A DNA stretch of 64,000 nt from Desulfuromonas versatilis (GCF_019704135.1 NZ_AP024355.1:1420001-1484000), one strand, 5' to 3'; counted from the stretch's first letter, positions 46,265-54,732 are shown. Numbers and translations: made by a program. The notes: generated from the sequence alone by a model not told the origin.

Positions 46265-46293
46265 AAAGTATCATCAAAATAACACGGTGGCAA
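46265..46293 (-). promoter_or_regulatory. Sigma-70 promoter for the TonB receptor
   Basis: On the minus strand TTGCCA (46293-46288) and TACTTT (46270-46265) with 17-bp spacing. Transcription would start near 46258, inside the repeat cluster. Confidence 0.5.
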
Positions 46294-46332
46294 GGTGTGA
46301 AATGCTATCCGCTTTGCGATTTTTTAAAAAAC

Positions 46333-46350
46333 ATGTTACGTTGCTAACAT
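46333..46350. promoter_or_regulatory. Inverted repeat operator before the DeoR-NosL gene
   Basis: ATGTTA-CGTTGC-TAACAT, perfect 6-bp arms, 27 bp before the start codon. It overlaps a possible -10 (TACGTT) with TTGCGA as -35, which would suit autoregulation. Confidence 0.65.
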
Positions 46351-46376
46351 TGTGATCTTCGGCAAGGAGAAATGGA

Positions 46377-47012
46377 ATGAAGGGTGTTCAGCGTAGAAAA
46401 GCGATCCTGGAAGCCGTCCGGCGCGAGGGGGGGATTTCGGTGAGCGATATCGCGGCGCGCTTCGCCATCTCCAAGATGACGGCGCACCGGGACCTGGAGC
46501 TGCTCGAAGGGCTGGGGGAGGTGAAGCGGATTTTCGGCGGAGCCATCCCCGTCGGCGGAGAGCCGGCGGAGGCCGTGACGGAGAGCGTGGGCCCGGCACC
46601 GGGGGCGGGGAAGACCGATTGCATGATCTGCTCGCGGCCGGCCACCCAGCACCTGCTCTACACCCTGACGCTGGCCGGGGGGGAGCAGCGCTTCGCCTGC
46701 TGTCCCCACTGCGGCATCTCGGCGCACCTGGTGCTGAAGGACAAGGTGCAGATGGCGATGGCCGCCGATTACCTCAACGCCCGGCTGCATCCGGCGCAGC
46801 GTTCGCATTTTCTGATGGAGAGCGCCGCGGCCCCCTGCTGTCACCCGTCGATTCTTGCCTTTGAAAACCAGGAGATGGCCCGCCGCTTCCAGGCCGGCTT
46901 CGGCGGCCGCCTCGGTGGGTTGCAGGAGGCCATCGACTTTCTCGAGCAGGACCTGGCGCTGAACAAGGGGGAGAGTTCCTGTCCCCATTGTGCCGCAGCC
47001 CGGGGCAAGTAG
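46377..47012 (+). CDS. DeoR-type HTH fused to a cysteine-rich NosL-like metal domain
   Basis: A 211-residue putative metal-responsive regulator. Residues 1-55 are a DeoR helix-turn-helix (RRKAILEAVRREGGISVSDIAARFAISKMTAHRDLELLE). After a Pro/Gly linker, residues about 80-190 resemble NosL, the copper-binding protein of nitrous-oxide-reductase maturation: CMIC (82-85), CCPHC (108-112), CCH (154-156) and the AFENQEMARRFQAGFGG ending. A last CPHC pair is at 202-205. AAGGAG lies 7 nt before this ATG. No sugar-effector domain of classical DeoR proteins is present. It is divergent from the OprC-like receptor it probably controls. Confidence 0.8.
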   Translation: MKGVQRRKAILEAVRREGGISVSDIAARFAISKMTAHRDLELLEGLGEVKRIFGGAIPVGGEPAEAVTESVGPAPGAGKTDCMICSRPATQHLLYTLTLAGGEQRFACCPHCGISAHLVLKDKVQMAMAADYLNARLHPAQRSHFLMESAAAPCCHPSILAFENQEMARRFQAGFGGRLGGLQEAIDFLEQDLALNKGESSCPHCAAARGK

Positions 47013-47027
47013 ACTCCCAGTCCCCGG

Positions 47028-48167
47028 TCAACTCCCCCGCAAAAAGCGGCTCAGCCGCAGCAGCAGCCCCTGGCGGGTCAGGATCGCCCCGTGCGGGCAG
47101 AGCTCCTGGCAGCAGAAACAGCCGATACAGCGCTCGAGGTCGATCTGCAGTCTGCCGGTCTCAACGGTCATGGCCCGGGGCGGACAGTGCTGCACGCAGA
47201 GGCCGCAGGCCAGGCACTTTTCGAAGTCGGGTTCGGGCAGGGCGGTGGTGGTGCGCTTGAGGGGGTTTTTCAGAAACGGGGGGAGACCGAAATTGACGTC
47301 CGTGGCCTTGGCGGGGCGAAAATGGGCCGGGCGCAGGGCCGCCGGGCGCTCGCCGTAAATCTCGAGTTCTTCCAGGCGGCTGCCGGGGCGCCCGGTCTTG
47401 CGGGCGATCTTTTGGGTCCAGCAGGCATCGGGGCGCAGCCCGACCAGCTCCATGGCCAGGGTGTCCACCGCCAGCGCGTCGGCTCCGGCCAGCAGGGCGC
47501 CGATCTGCACCGGGTCGCCGCCGCCGGGGCCCTGGCCCTCCATGCCGACCACCGCGTCGACGATGTTCAGGGCGGGGCGGATGTGCTCGGCCAGCTCCAG
47601 CAGCATCAGGGCGAAAAACGCCTTGTCGGTCCCCGCCTGCAGGTGCAGGCGCGGCTTGCGCATGCCGACTACGGCGCCGAACAGGTTCTTCACCGCGCAG
47701 GTCAGGCCGATCATCTGGTGGGTTTTTAGCTTGGGCAGGTTGATGACCACGTCGGCCTCGAGGATGTCGCGGGCCACCTCCAGCTCGTGAAAGGTCGAGC
47801 CCTGGGGGCGCACCTTGACCGAGTCGGCGAAGGGGGCGAAGCGCGCGCCGCTCTCCTCGATCACCTGCAGGATCCCGCAGCGCTGCGCCACCTGGCGCGG
47901 GGTGCCGATGCCGGGGGAGTCGCCCACCGAGACGATGCCGCCGCACCCCTGGACCAGGGCGATGACGGCGCGGACGACTTCCGGGTGGGTGGTGACGGCC
48001 TTTTCGGGGGGCTTGGCGGAGAGCAGGTTGGGTTTGAGGAGCACCTTCTGCCCGGGACGGACGAAGGCCTGCATCCCGCCCAGGGGGGCGAGCAGCCTCT
48101 CGATGGCCGCGGTGATGGTTTGGGGGGAATAGTCCGGAGCGGCGACCAGGCTGACCGGGTGTTTCAT
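47028..48167 (-). CDS. DUF362 protein with two 4Fe-4S clusters
   Basis: A 379-residue protein. The DUF362 part (about 1-300) has VLLKPNLLSAKPPEKAVTTHPEV, VGDSPGIGTPRQVAQRCGI and VINLPKLKTHQMIGLTCAVKNLFG. A C-terminal ferredoxin domain has two Cys motifs, CLACGLCVQHCPP and CIGCFCCQELCPH. Its start overlaps the yjbQ stop by 4 nt. The family's redox substrate is unknown. Confidence 0.92.
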   Translation of the reverse strand: MKHPVSLVAAPDYSPQTITAAIERLLAPLGGMQAFVRPGQKVLLKPNLLSAKPPEKAVTTHPEVVRAVIALVQGCGGIVSVGDSPGIGTPRQVAQRCGILQVIEESGARFAPFADSVKVRPQGSTFHELEVARDILEADVVINLPKLKTHQMIGLTCAVKNLFGAVVGMRKPRLHLQAGTDKAFFALMLLELAEHIRPALNIVDAVVGMEGQGPGGGDPVQIGALLAGADALAVDTLAMELVGLRPDACWTQKIARKTGRPGSRLEELEIYGERPAALRPAHFRPAKATDVNFGLPPFLKNPLKRTTTALPEPDFEKCLACGLCVQHCPPRAMTVETGRLQIDLERCIGCFCCQELCPHGAILTRQGLLLRLSRFLRGS

Positions 48168-48559
48168 GCGCCGATGACCTGCACGAGCAGCTTGCGCCGG
48201 CGCGGACCGTCGAACTCGCAGAAATAGACCCCCTGCCAGGTGCCGAGCAGCGGCTCGCCGTTCTCCACGATCAGCGTTTCGCTGGCGCCGACCAGCGAGC
48301 TCTTGATGTGCGCGGCGCTGTTCCCCTCACCATGCCGATAGTCATCCTGGAAGGGGACGATTTTATTCAGTTCCATGGTCAGGTCGCGCACCACGTCGGG
48401 GTCGGCGTTTTCGTTGATGGTCACCGCGGCGGTGGTGTGGGCCGCGAACACCACGGCGAGACCCGAGCGGATGCCCGAGTCGCGGATGGCCTGACGCACT
48501 TCGCGGGTGACCTCGATCAACTCGACCTGCTGGCGGCTGACGACTTCGATGCCGGTCAT
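48164..48559 (-). CDS. YjbQ-family protein (UPF0047)
   Basis: A 131-residue protein of the YjbQ family, some members of which show thiamine-phosphate synthase activity. Conserved stretches: VFAAHTTAAVTINENADPDVVRDL, HGEGNSAAHIKSSLVGAS and GTWQGVYFCEFDGPRRRKLLVQ. It overlaps both neighbours by 4 nt, so lipase, yjbQ and DUF362 form one tightly coupled operon. Confidence 0.93.
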   Translation of the reverse strand: MTGIEVVSRQQVELIEVTREVRQAIRDSGIRSGLAVVFAAHTTAAVTINENADPDVVRDLTMELNKIVPFQDDYRHGEGNSAAHIKSSLVGASETLIVENGEPLLGTWQGVYFCEFDGPRRRKLLVQVIGA

Positions 48560-49401
48560 TCGGATTCTCCCTGGAGCCCCTCCAGGATCGCCTGAAACGC
48601 CCGGGGGTGGTAGAGCAGCGAGGTGTGCCCCATGCCGCTCAGTTCGATTTCCGCTGCCCCCTCGAGGCGCGCGTTGGCATAGGGCAGGACCATGTTCTCG
48701 TGGCGGGTGAAAATGGCGGTGAAGCGCACCCCGGGGGGGCGTTCGGCCGCCGCGAGCCGTTTCAGAAAGTCGGCGCCGGGAACCAGCAGCTTACCCAGGG
48801 GCGAGAGGGCGAAGGGGGCCAGGCGCGAACCGCTGTTGGGCGAGCCCAGCAGCACGCAGCGTTCGACCTTGGCAGCGCCGCCGCGGATCTGCACGTAGTT
48901 GCGGGCGATCATTCCGCCCATCGAATGCCCGACCAGGTGAACCCGGCGGGCGCCCCCGGCGTGACGCAGCTCATCCACCTTTTTGGCCAGACGCTCGGTG
49001 AGGCTTTCCAGGTCTTTCCAGGGGGGCAGGTTCAGGCTGTAGACGGCCTGGAAACCCGCCCGGCGCAGCCGCTGACGGGTCAGCAGCCAGCAGATGCGGT
49101 TCTGGAACAGCCCGTGCAGCAGGATGACCGGGGTGCCGTCGGCTGCCGGCAGCGGCTTTTCGCGCCCCCCGAACCAGCCGAGCGGGTGCAGCAGCACCGT
49201 TGCCATCAGCACGGTGAATTCCTGGATGAGCAGCTGCGCCGCCAGCCCCATCGCGGCCGGAGTGAAGCGCATTTCGACCAGTTCCGGTGAGCTGTTGGCG
49301 CTCTCATACCAGGCAAAGGCGAAGGTCAGGACCACCACCGTTGCGACGATGGCGGCAACCAGGCCCAGCAGGCCGACGAAAAGGCACAGGACAGTTGCCA
49401 T
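48556..49401 (-). CDS. Membrane-anchored alpha/beta-fold lipase/esterase
   Basis: 281 residues from the ATG of MATVLCLFVGLLG, chosen because AGGAGGG lies just upstream. One or two N-terminal membrane helices (about 1-30 and 45-70) precede a hydrolase domain with VILLHGLFQNRICW, nucleophile elbow LVGHSMGGMIARNYV and the catalytic His in MGHTSLLYHP. It resembles the LipA/EstA triacylglycerol lipase-like group. Substrate unknown. Confidence 0.85.
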   Translation of the reverse strand: MATVLCLFVGLLGLVAAIVATVVVLTFAFAWYESANSSPELVEMRFTPAAMGLAAQLLIQEFTVLMATVLLHPLGWFGGREKPLPAADGTPVILLHGLFQNRICWLLTRQRLRRAGFQAVYSLNLPPWKDLESLTERLAKKVDELRHAGGARRVHLVGHSMGGMIARNYVQIRGGAAKVERCVLLGSPNSGSRLAPFALSPLGKLLVPGADFLKRLAAAERPPGVRFTAIFTRHENMVLPYANARLEGAAEIELSGMGHTSLLYHPRAFQAILEGLQGESE

Positions 49402-49509
49402 AATCCCTCCTGGAGAAGGCGGTATTATGGCATGGGGGCCGGGGGCCGTCAACGCGGCGGATGGTTTGAGCCGGCTGTTTTTCACTTAGCCAACCCCGGC
49501 TGCCCGGGT

Positions 49510-49515
49510 TATAAT
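49510..49515 (+). promoter_or_regulatory. -10 box upstream of xerC
   Basis: Consensus TATAAT about 127 bp before the xerC start. The -35 (TTAGCC, 18-bp spacing) is weak. Confidence 0.35.
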
Positions 49516-49641
49516 CGCTCTTGTTGCCGCCCGGGCCGCGATCGACCAGTCGAACCAGGTAGGCCCGAACATTCAAGTCCCCAGACCGGGCAGAGTCCCC
49601 CAAGGGCTGCTCGGCCGGGAAACGCCCGCTTAGGTGACCCC

Positions 49642-50544
49642 GTGGAAGAGTTGATCCGCCGCTTCGAAAAACACCTGTCCGTCGAGCGCAACCTCTCGCC
49701 CCACACCCTGCGGGCCTACCGCCAGGATCTTGAGGAATTCCGCGCCTTTCTCGAGCAGGGGCAGGCAGGCGGTGGCAAAGGGCGCGAGGCAGCCGGGCGG
49801 ATCGACGCGATCGTTCTGCGCCGCTATCTGGCACTGCTGCACAAGCGCAACCGGAAATCGACCATCGGCCGCAAGCTTTCGGCATTGCGCACGTTTTTCA
49901 ATTACCTGGTGCGCGAAGGGGTGGTCGAGGTCAACCCGGCCGAGACCATCGCCACTCCCCGGGCCGAGAAGTATCTGCCGAAGACCCTGAGCGTCGACGA
50001 GGCCCACGACCTGATGGAAAAGACTCAAGGGGGGGATCTGCTCGCCCTGCGCGACCGGGCCATCCTGGAAACCCTCTACTCCTGCGGCCTGCGGGTCGGC
50101 GAGCTGACCGCGTTGAATGTAGCCGGGGTCGACCTGGTGGAGGGGTTGGTGCGGGTGGTGGGCAAGGGGAGCAAGGAGCGCATTGTCCCCATCGGCGCCA
50201 AGGCCCGCCAGGCTCTCGAATATTACCTCGAGGCTCGCGGCACTCCCGCGGGGGACGAGCCCCTGTTTCTCAACCATCGCGGTGCCCGGCTCACGGCCCG
50301 CAGCGTCGAGCGCAACCTCAAGCGCCTGCTGCTGCAGGCCCACATCCTCAAGGACGCCACCCCCCATGCCCTGCGCCACTCCTTCGCCACTCACCTGCTG
50401 GATGGGGGCGCCGACCTGCGCGCCATCCAGGAGCTGCTCGGCCACGCCTCGCTTTCCACCACCCAGAAGTATACCCAGGTCAGCATCGACCAGTTGCTGA
50501 ACGTTTACGACCGGGCACACCCGCGCAGCCGCAAAAAATCTTGA
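49642..50544 (+). CDS. xerC: Tyrosine recombinase XerC
   Basis: Site-specific recombinase of 300 residues, the normal size, from a GTG start at VEELIRRFEKHLSVERN; the longer frame upstream looks non-coding. The catalytic set is present: Arg in LYSCGLRVGELTAL, Lys in VGKGSKERIVPIG, HALRHSFATHLL with His-x-x-Arg, HASLSTTQKYTQ with the final His and Tyr. It probably resolves chromosome dimers at dif. No integrase-like neighbours suggest a mobile element. Confidence 0.93.
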   Translation: MEELIRRFEKHLSVERNLSPHTLRAYRQDLEEFRAFLEQGQAGGGKGREAAGRIDAIVLRRYLALLHKRNRKSTIGRKLSALRTFFNYLVREGVVEVNPAETIATPRAEKYLPKTLSVDEAHDLMEKTQGGDLLALRDRAILETLYSCGLRVGELTALNVAGVDLVEGLVRVVGKGSKERIVPIGAKARQALEYYLEARGTPAGDEPLFLNHRGARLTARSVERNLKRLLLQAHILKDATPHALRHSFATHLLDGGADLRAIQELLGHASLSTTQKYTQVSIDQLLNVYDRAHPRSRKKS

Positions 50545-50620
50545 ATCACATGTTCCAGGGGCTGAAACCCGGCGGCGATGGGGCTAGAGGATAAAAATTA
50601 CCAATTTTGTCATGATTCGC

Positions 50621-50648
50621 TTGACAGCTGTCCGGCGCTGGGTAAACT
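50621..50648 (+). promoter_or_regulatory. Sigma-70 promoter for the peroxiredoxin
   Basis: TTGACA at 50621 and TAAACT at 50643 with 16-bp spacing; the palindrome ACAGCTGT overlaps the -35. Leader about 48 nt. Confidence 0.75.
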
Positions 50649-50702
50649 AGACGCCAGGTTTTGCACTCGCCAATTTTAATCGAGGAACGAAAGGAGTTCA
50701 TA

Positions 50703-51305
50703 ATGAGCGTACTGGTAAGCAAAAAGGCCCCCGAGTTCACCGCTGCCGCTGTCCTGGCCGACGGGTCGATCAAGGACGATTTCAAGCTTTCCGATTTCAA
50801 AGGCAAGTACGTTGTGCTGTTTTTCTATCCCCTTGACTTCACCTTCGTCTGCCCCACCGAGCTGATCGCCTTCAGCCGCCGCATCAAGGAATTCGAAGAG
50901 CGGGGAGTCCAGGTCATCGGTTGTTCGGTCGATTCCCAGTTCACCCACGTCGCCTGGCGCAACACCCCGGTGGATCAGGGCGGCATCGGTGCGGTTCATT
51001 ATCCGCTGGTGGCTGACGTCAAGCATGAGATCTGCCGGGCCTATGACGTCGAGTTCGATACGGCGGGGGTCGCCTTCCGCGGCTCGTTCCTCATCGACCG
51101 GGAAGGGGTGGTCCGCCACCAGGTGGTCAACGACCTGCCCCTGGGGCGCAACGTCGACGAAATGCTGCGCATGGTCGATGCCCTGCAGTTCACCGAAAAG
51201 CACGGGGAGGTCTGCCCCGCCGGGTGGACCCAGGGGGAAAAGGGGATGAAGCCCAACCGCGAGGGGGTTGCCTCCTATCTTGCCAGCGAAGCGGAAAAGC
51301 TCTGA
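50703..51305 (+). CDS. Typical 2-Cys peroxiredoxin (AhpC/Prx1 type)
   Basis: A 200-residue thiol peroxidase that removes H2O2 and organic peroxides in the cytoplasm. Peroxidatic Cys in FYPLDFTFVCPTELIAF, resolving Cys in HGEVCPAGWTQGEKGM, and the catalytic Arg region FRGSFLIDREGVVRH. The ATG with AAAGGAG upstream fixes the start. It has a strong promoter and terminator and stands alone, with no adjacent AhpF or thioredoxin reductase. Confidence 0.95.
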   Translation: MSVLVSKKAPEFTAAAVLADGSIKDDFKLSDFKGKYVVLFFYPLDFTFVCPTELIAFSRRIKEFEERGVQVIGCSVDSQFTHVAWRNTPVDQGGIGAVHYPLVADVKHEICRAYDVEFDTAGVAFRGSFLIDREGVVRHQVVNDLPLGRNVDEMLRMVDALQFTEKHGEVCPAGWTQGEKGMKPNREGVASYLASEAEKL

Positions 51306-51338
51306 TCCACACCATTGCCAGCGAAACTCCACCAATTG

Positions 51339-51365
51339 AAAAGGGCGGCTGCCAGCCGCCCTTTT
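51339..51365. terminator. Bidirectional terminator, peroxiredoxin / glycosyltransferase
   Basis: AAAAGGGCGGCTG-CC-AGCCGCCCTTTT, with T and A runs on both sides, between convergent genes. Confidence 0.88.
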
Positions 51366-52381
51366 CATTTTCCTTCCTCCGCGAGGACCCCCCGGTAAAT
51401 CTCCTCGAGTCTCTGCGCCTCCCGTTCGGGATGGTATCGTTCCCGCAGCGGAACCGACAGGCGCCGGCGCAGCTCGGCGCTCTCCAGCAGGGCCGCAGCC
51501 TTGTCGGCAAACTCTTCGGCATTGGCGTAGAGCAGGCCGTTGACCCCCTCTTCGACCACGGCGGCGTTGCCGGGGATGTCCCTTGCCAGCATCGGCCGGC
51601 CGAGGCTGGCTGCCTCCAGCAGCGCATTGGGCAGCCCCTCGCTTAAGGAATTGTTGACCACCACATCCGCTTCGGCCAGGGCCGCGGGAACGGCCGAGGG
51701 AGGAAGTATCCCCAGGTAACGGGTCCAGGGGCAGCGTTCCACCTCGGCCAGGAAGGACTGCCCGTACCGGGCATCGAGCACCGGCCCGCAGAAGCCGAGC
51801 ATGAACTTCCACCTTGCGGCCAGCGGTGCGAACAGCTGGAGCAGCTCGAGGTTCCCCTTCACCGGCCGGATCCCGGCGGGATGCAGGAACACTACCGTCT
51901 GCGGGGCGATCCCCGCCTGTCGGCGCAGCGGCCAGGGATCGGTGCCGAGAATGATCCCCGGGGGGAGGTAGCGGATTTTGCCGGCCAGCTCGGGAAACCT
52001 TGCGGGGAGGGCCTCTGCGGTTGTCGGGTTCTGGGTGAGCAGCGCCGCGCTGTTTTCCAGCACCCCCCGCACCAGCGGCCCCAGGGCGGGATCGTCGAGG
52101 TCATGGTTGACGTCGGTTCCGGTCAAGCTGGTCACCCCGGGGAGGTGCAACCGATCCCTGATTTTCAGCCAGGGCAGACCGACGCGGCTGGCATGCAGCA
52201 GGTGGAGCAGGTCGGGGCGGAATGCGGCAACGGTCTCTGAGAGTCGCTCCGCCTCGCCCGGGGCGACGGTCAGCAGCTGCGCTGCGTGCCCTCGCAGGAG
52301 CATCCCCTGGAGGTAGCGGCGGGCGGTGACCAGGTTGCCGCTGGCTTCTGTCTGCTGGGGGGCGACGATGAGGATGCGCAC
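51365..52381 (-). CDS. GT4-type glycosyltransferase
   Basis: 338 residues from the GTG of VRILIVAPQQTEASGN, set by CGGAG 6 nt upstream. Two Rossmann halves: N-terminal TEASGNLVTARRYLQGML and, in the C-terminal half, the GT4 donor site NNSLSEGLPNALLEAASLGRPMLARDIPGNAAVVEEG with the E-x7-E pattern. It transfers an activated sugar, acceptor unknown. There are no other surface-polysaccharide genes nearby. The gap to znuA is 35 bp. Confidence 0.88.
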   Translation of the reverse strand: MRILIVAPQQTEASGNLVTARRYLQGMLLRGHAAQLLTVAPGEAERLSETVAAFRPDLLHLLHASRVGLPWLKIRDRLHLPGVTSLTGTDVNHDLDDPALGPLVRGVLENSAALLTQNPTTAEALPARFPELAGKIRYLPPGIILGTDPWPLRRQAGIAPQTVVFLHPAGIRPVKGNLELLQLFAPLAARWKFMLGFCGPVLDARYGQSFLAEVERCPWTRYLGILPPSAVPAALAEADVVVNNSLSEGLPNALLEAASLGRPMLARDIPGNAAVVEEGVNGLLYANAEEFADKAAALLESAELRRRLSVPLRERYHPEREAQRLEEIYRGVLAEEGK

Positions 52382-52416
52382 GTGGAGCTCCGATGAATGT
52401 CCCCGGCGGTGGCCGT

Positions 52417-53367
52417 TCAGGGGGCCTTGAGGCAGGTTTCCAGGGCCTCCGCCAGGTTTCGCATCAGCACGAAGTAGGCCTCCGGCCCGGCAGGCAGGTC
52501 GGCCCCCAGGGGGTCGAGCACTCCTGCCCGGGCGCCTGTCCCTTCGATGACGGTGGCGGCCAGGCGCGGTTCGAACTGCGGTTCGCTGAAGACGCATCGG
52601 GCGCCCAGTTGGCCGATGGTGGCGCGGATTTCCCTGAGGCGCCGGGCTCCCGGCTTGCGGTCCGGGCTGACCGTGATGGCTCCCACGGCGTTGAGATCGT
52701 AGCGCTTTTCGAGTGGCTGGTAGCCGTCGTGGAAAACCACATAGGGGGCTTTGCGCAGCGGTTCGAGCCTTTGTTCCAGTTCGGCGTCGAGGACCCTTAG
52801 CCGCTCCGCGAGCTTTTGTGCGTTGCTGGCATAGGCCTCGCGGTGGGCGGGATCGAGCCGGCCCAGTTCGGTGGCGAGCAGTTCGGCGATGGCTAGGGCA
52901 TTGTTCGGGTCGAGCCAGAGGTGGTAGTCGAAGTCGCCGGAGGCGTGATGGTCGTGGTCATGCTCGTCCGGGTGCTCCGGGGAGGCCTCCCAGGCTCCCC
53001 CCGCCCGGCTTGGCAGGAGCTTCACCCCGGGCGCCCGGGCCAGGGTGAGGACGCGGACCTTTTCCCCCAGAGCGGCGAGGGTCCGCTGCATGAACGATTC
53101 CAGCCCCTCGCCGACCCAGACCACCAGGTCGGCCTCGTTCAGGGCGCGGGCGTCCGAAGGGCGCAGGGAATAGCTGTGGGGGGAGCCTCCCCCCTCGATC
53201 AGCAGCTGCGGCGAGGCGACCCCGGCCATGACCGCGGCGGCCAGGGAGTGGATCGGCTTGATGGTCACGACCACCTTGGGTGGCGAGGCCGCAGCGGCCG
53301 GCCAGGCAACCATGGCGAGCAGGGCCAGCAGCAGGGTGGCCGGAAAAATTCGGGTGGGCATCGACAC
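52417..53367 (-). CDS. znuA: Zinc ABC transporter periplasmic binding protein ZnuA
   Basis: A 316-residue cluster A-I metal-binding protein with a signal peptide (TRIFPATLLLALLAMVAWPAAA). Ligand and family motifs: KPIHSLAAAVMAG, a His/Asp-rich loop (HPDEHDHDHHASGDFDYHLW) typical of zinc-specific members, and YVVFHDGYQPLEKRY. It is divergent from zur-znuC-znuB, and the 85-bp gap holds a Zur-like box. Confidence 0.93.
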   Translation of the reverse strand: MSMPTRIFPATLLLALLAMVAWPAAAASPPKVVVTIKPIHSLAAAVMAGVASPQLLIEGGGSPHSYSLRPSDARALNEADLVVWVGEGLESFMQRTLAALGEKVRVLTLARAPGVKLLPSRAGGAWEASPEHPDEHDHDHHASGDFDYHLWLDPNNALAIAELLATELGRLDPAHREAYASNAQKLAERLRVLDAELEQRLEPLRKAPYVVFHDGYQPLEKRYDLNAVGAITVSPDRKPGARRLREIRATIGQLGARCVFSEPQFEPRLAATVIEGTGARAGVLDPLGADLPAGPEAYFVLMRNLAEALETCLKAP

Positions 53368-53382
53368 TCTCCCCTCTGTAAA

Positions 53383-53398
53383 ATTCCGCTTGCGGAAT
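53383..53398. promoter_or_regulatory. Perfect 16-bp inverted repeat in the znuA/zur gap
   Basis: ATTCCGC-TT-GCGGAAT, close to the znuA start. It could be a second operator or an mRNA hairpin in the znuA leader. Confidence 0.45.
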
Positions 53399-53406
53399 GT
53401 TTGTAA

Positions 53407-53421
53407 TGTTATATTGTAACA
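53407..53421. promoter_or_regulatory. Zur-like operator
   Basis: TGTTA-TATTG-TAACA, perfect 5-bp arms, in an AT-rich core between divergent znuA and zur. The TGTTATA...TAACA type is known for Fur-family zinc regulators of Proteobacteria. Confidence 0.65.
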
Positions 53422-53452
53422 AAAATGTCAAGCTGAATCAGGAGCTCCGCAG

Positions 53453-53953
53453 ATGGACCCAACCCCCTCGCCCTTCGCCCGCAGCGGTCACGATCATCGG
53501 CACTGCGTCAGCAGCGCGCTGAATGCGGCAGAGCGCCTCTGCAAGCAGCGCCGGGTGCGGCTGACGCCCCTGCGCCGGCGGGTGCTGGAACTGGTCTGGG
53601 CCGACCACAAACCCGTGGGCGCCTACGAGCTCCTCGAGGCGCTGCAGGCCGGGGGGCGCGCCGCACCGCCCACAGTATACCGGGCGCTCGATTTTCTGCA
53701 GGAGCAGGGCCTGGTCCATCGGCTCGCCTCGCTCAACGCCTATGTCGGGTGCGCCCATCCCGGGACGCCCCATGCGGGGCAGTTTCTTATCTGCCAGTCG
53801 TGCCGCGAACTTGCCGAACTCACCGATCCCGGGGTGGCCGCCGCCATCGAACAGAGCTCGCGGTCCATCGGTTTCATGCCCCGGCACCAGACGGTGGAAG
53901 TTCTCGGGGTCTGTCCCCGCTGCAAAAAGCAGGAGACCAGTTTTGGCCAATAA
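53453..53953 (+). CDS. zur: Fur-family zinc regulator Zur
   Basis: A 166-residue metalloregulator. The winged-helix part has [29 protein letters not shown] and [20 protein letters not shown]; the C-terminal dimer domain carries two CxxC pairs (CQSC and CPRC) for the structural zinc and further His/Cys ligands ([11 protein letters not shown]). The His-rich start (HDHRHC) is like other Zur proteins. Its position beside znuA, znuC and znuB supports Zur over Fur or PerR. It overlaps znuC by 11 nt. Confidence 0.92.
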   Translation: MDPTPSPFARSGHDHRHCVSSALNAAERLCKQRRVRLTPLRRRVLELVWADHKPVGAYELLEALQAGGRAAPPTVYRALDFLQEQGLVHRLASLNAYVGCAHPGTPHAGQFLICQSCRELAELTDPGVAAAIEQSSRSIGFMPRHQTVEVLGVCPRCKKQETSFGQ

Positions 53954-54686
53954 CCGTTCGGGCCATCCAGGGGAAACCCTGATCGCCCTCGACAACGTAT
54001 CGATGAGTTTCCAGAAGCGCCAAATCCTGCGCGAGGTCAGCCTCACCGTCCAGCCGGGGGAAATCACCACCCTGATCGGGCCCAACGGGGCCGGCAAGAC
54101 CAGCCTGCTGCAGGTCGCCCTGGGACTGCTCACCCCCGACAGCGGATCGGTTTATCGCCGGCCCGGTCTGCGCATCGGTTACATGCCCCAGCGCATCCAG
54201 GTCGACCGGACCTTTCCGCTGACCGTGCGGCGCTTCTTGGGGCTCGCCGGGAAGCAGGCACACCAGCGGGTGATCGACACCCTGGGGGAAGTCGGCGCAG
54301 GCCATACCCTGGAAACCCCGATCCAGGGACTCTCCGGAGGGGAAACCCAGCGGGTGCTGTTGGCCCGGGCGCTGCTGCGCGATCCCGAACTGCTGGTGCT
54401 CGACGAACCGGTCCAGGGGGTCGACGTGCACGGCCAGGTGGAGCTCTACCAGCTCATCACCCGCCTGCGCAGCAGGCGTGGCTGCGCGGTGCTGATGGTC
54501 TCCCACGACCTGCACATGGTCATGGCCTCCACCGACCGGGTGATCTGCCTCAACCGCCATATCTGCTGCACCGGCACCCCCGAAGCGGTCACCCGCAGCG
54601 CCGCCTACGTCGAGCTGTTCGGGCCGCTGGCGGTAAAAAACCTGGCCATCTACTCCCACGACAAGGATCACCGGCATGAAATTTGA
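53943..54686 (+). CDS. znuC: Zinc ABC transporter ATPase ZnuC
   Basis: 247 residues from a TTG at 53943, with AGGAG 8 nt upstream; the next ATG would cut off the first strand ([12 protein letters not shown]). Walker [10 protein letters not shown], signature [16 protein letters not shown], Walker [13 protein letters not shown], switch His in [10 protein letters not shown]. It energises uptake through ZnuB and overlaps the end of zur, so the two are coupled. Confidence 0.93.
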   Translation: MANNRSGHPGETLIALDNVSMSFQKRQILREVSLTVQPGEITTLIGPNGAGKTSLLQVALGLLTPDSGSVYRRPGLRIGYMPQRIQVDRTFPLTVRRFLGLAGKQAHQRVIDTLGEVGAGHTLETPIQGLSGGETQRVLLARALLRDPELLVLDEPVQGVDVHGQVELYQLITRLRSRRGCAVLMVSHDLHMVMASTDRVICLNRHICCTGTPEAVTRSAAYVELFGPLAVKNLAIYSHDKDHRHEI

Positions 54687-54732
54687 GTTGCTCCCCGGAG
54701 AGGGTAGACGTTGAGGAAGGCGGAAGTAACCG

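Noticed and set aside
49642-50544. Integrase of a mobile element
   Set aside because: Length and motifs fit housekeeping XerC; no attachment sites, phage genes or composition shift around it.
53742-53942. Longer N terminus for znuC
   Set aside because: These codons lie inside zur in another frame and look random; the TTG at 53943 has a good ribosome site.
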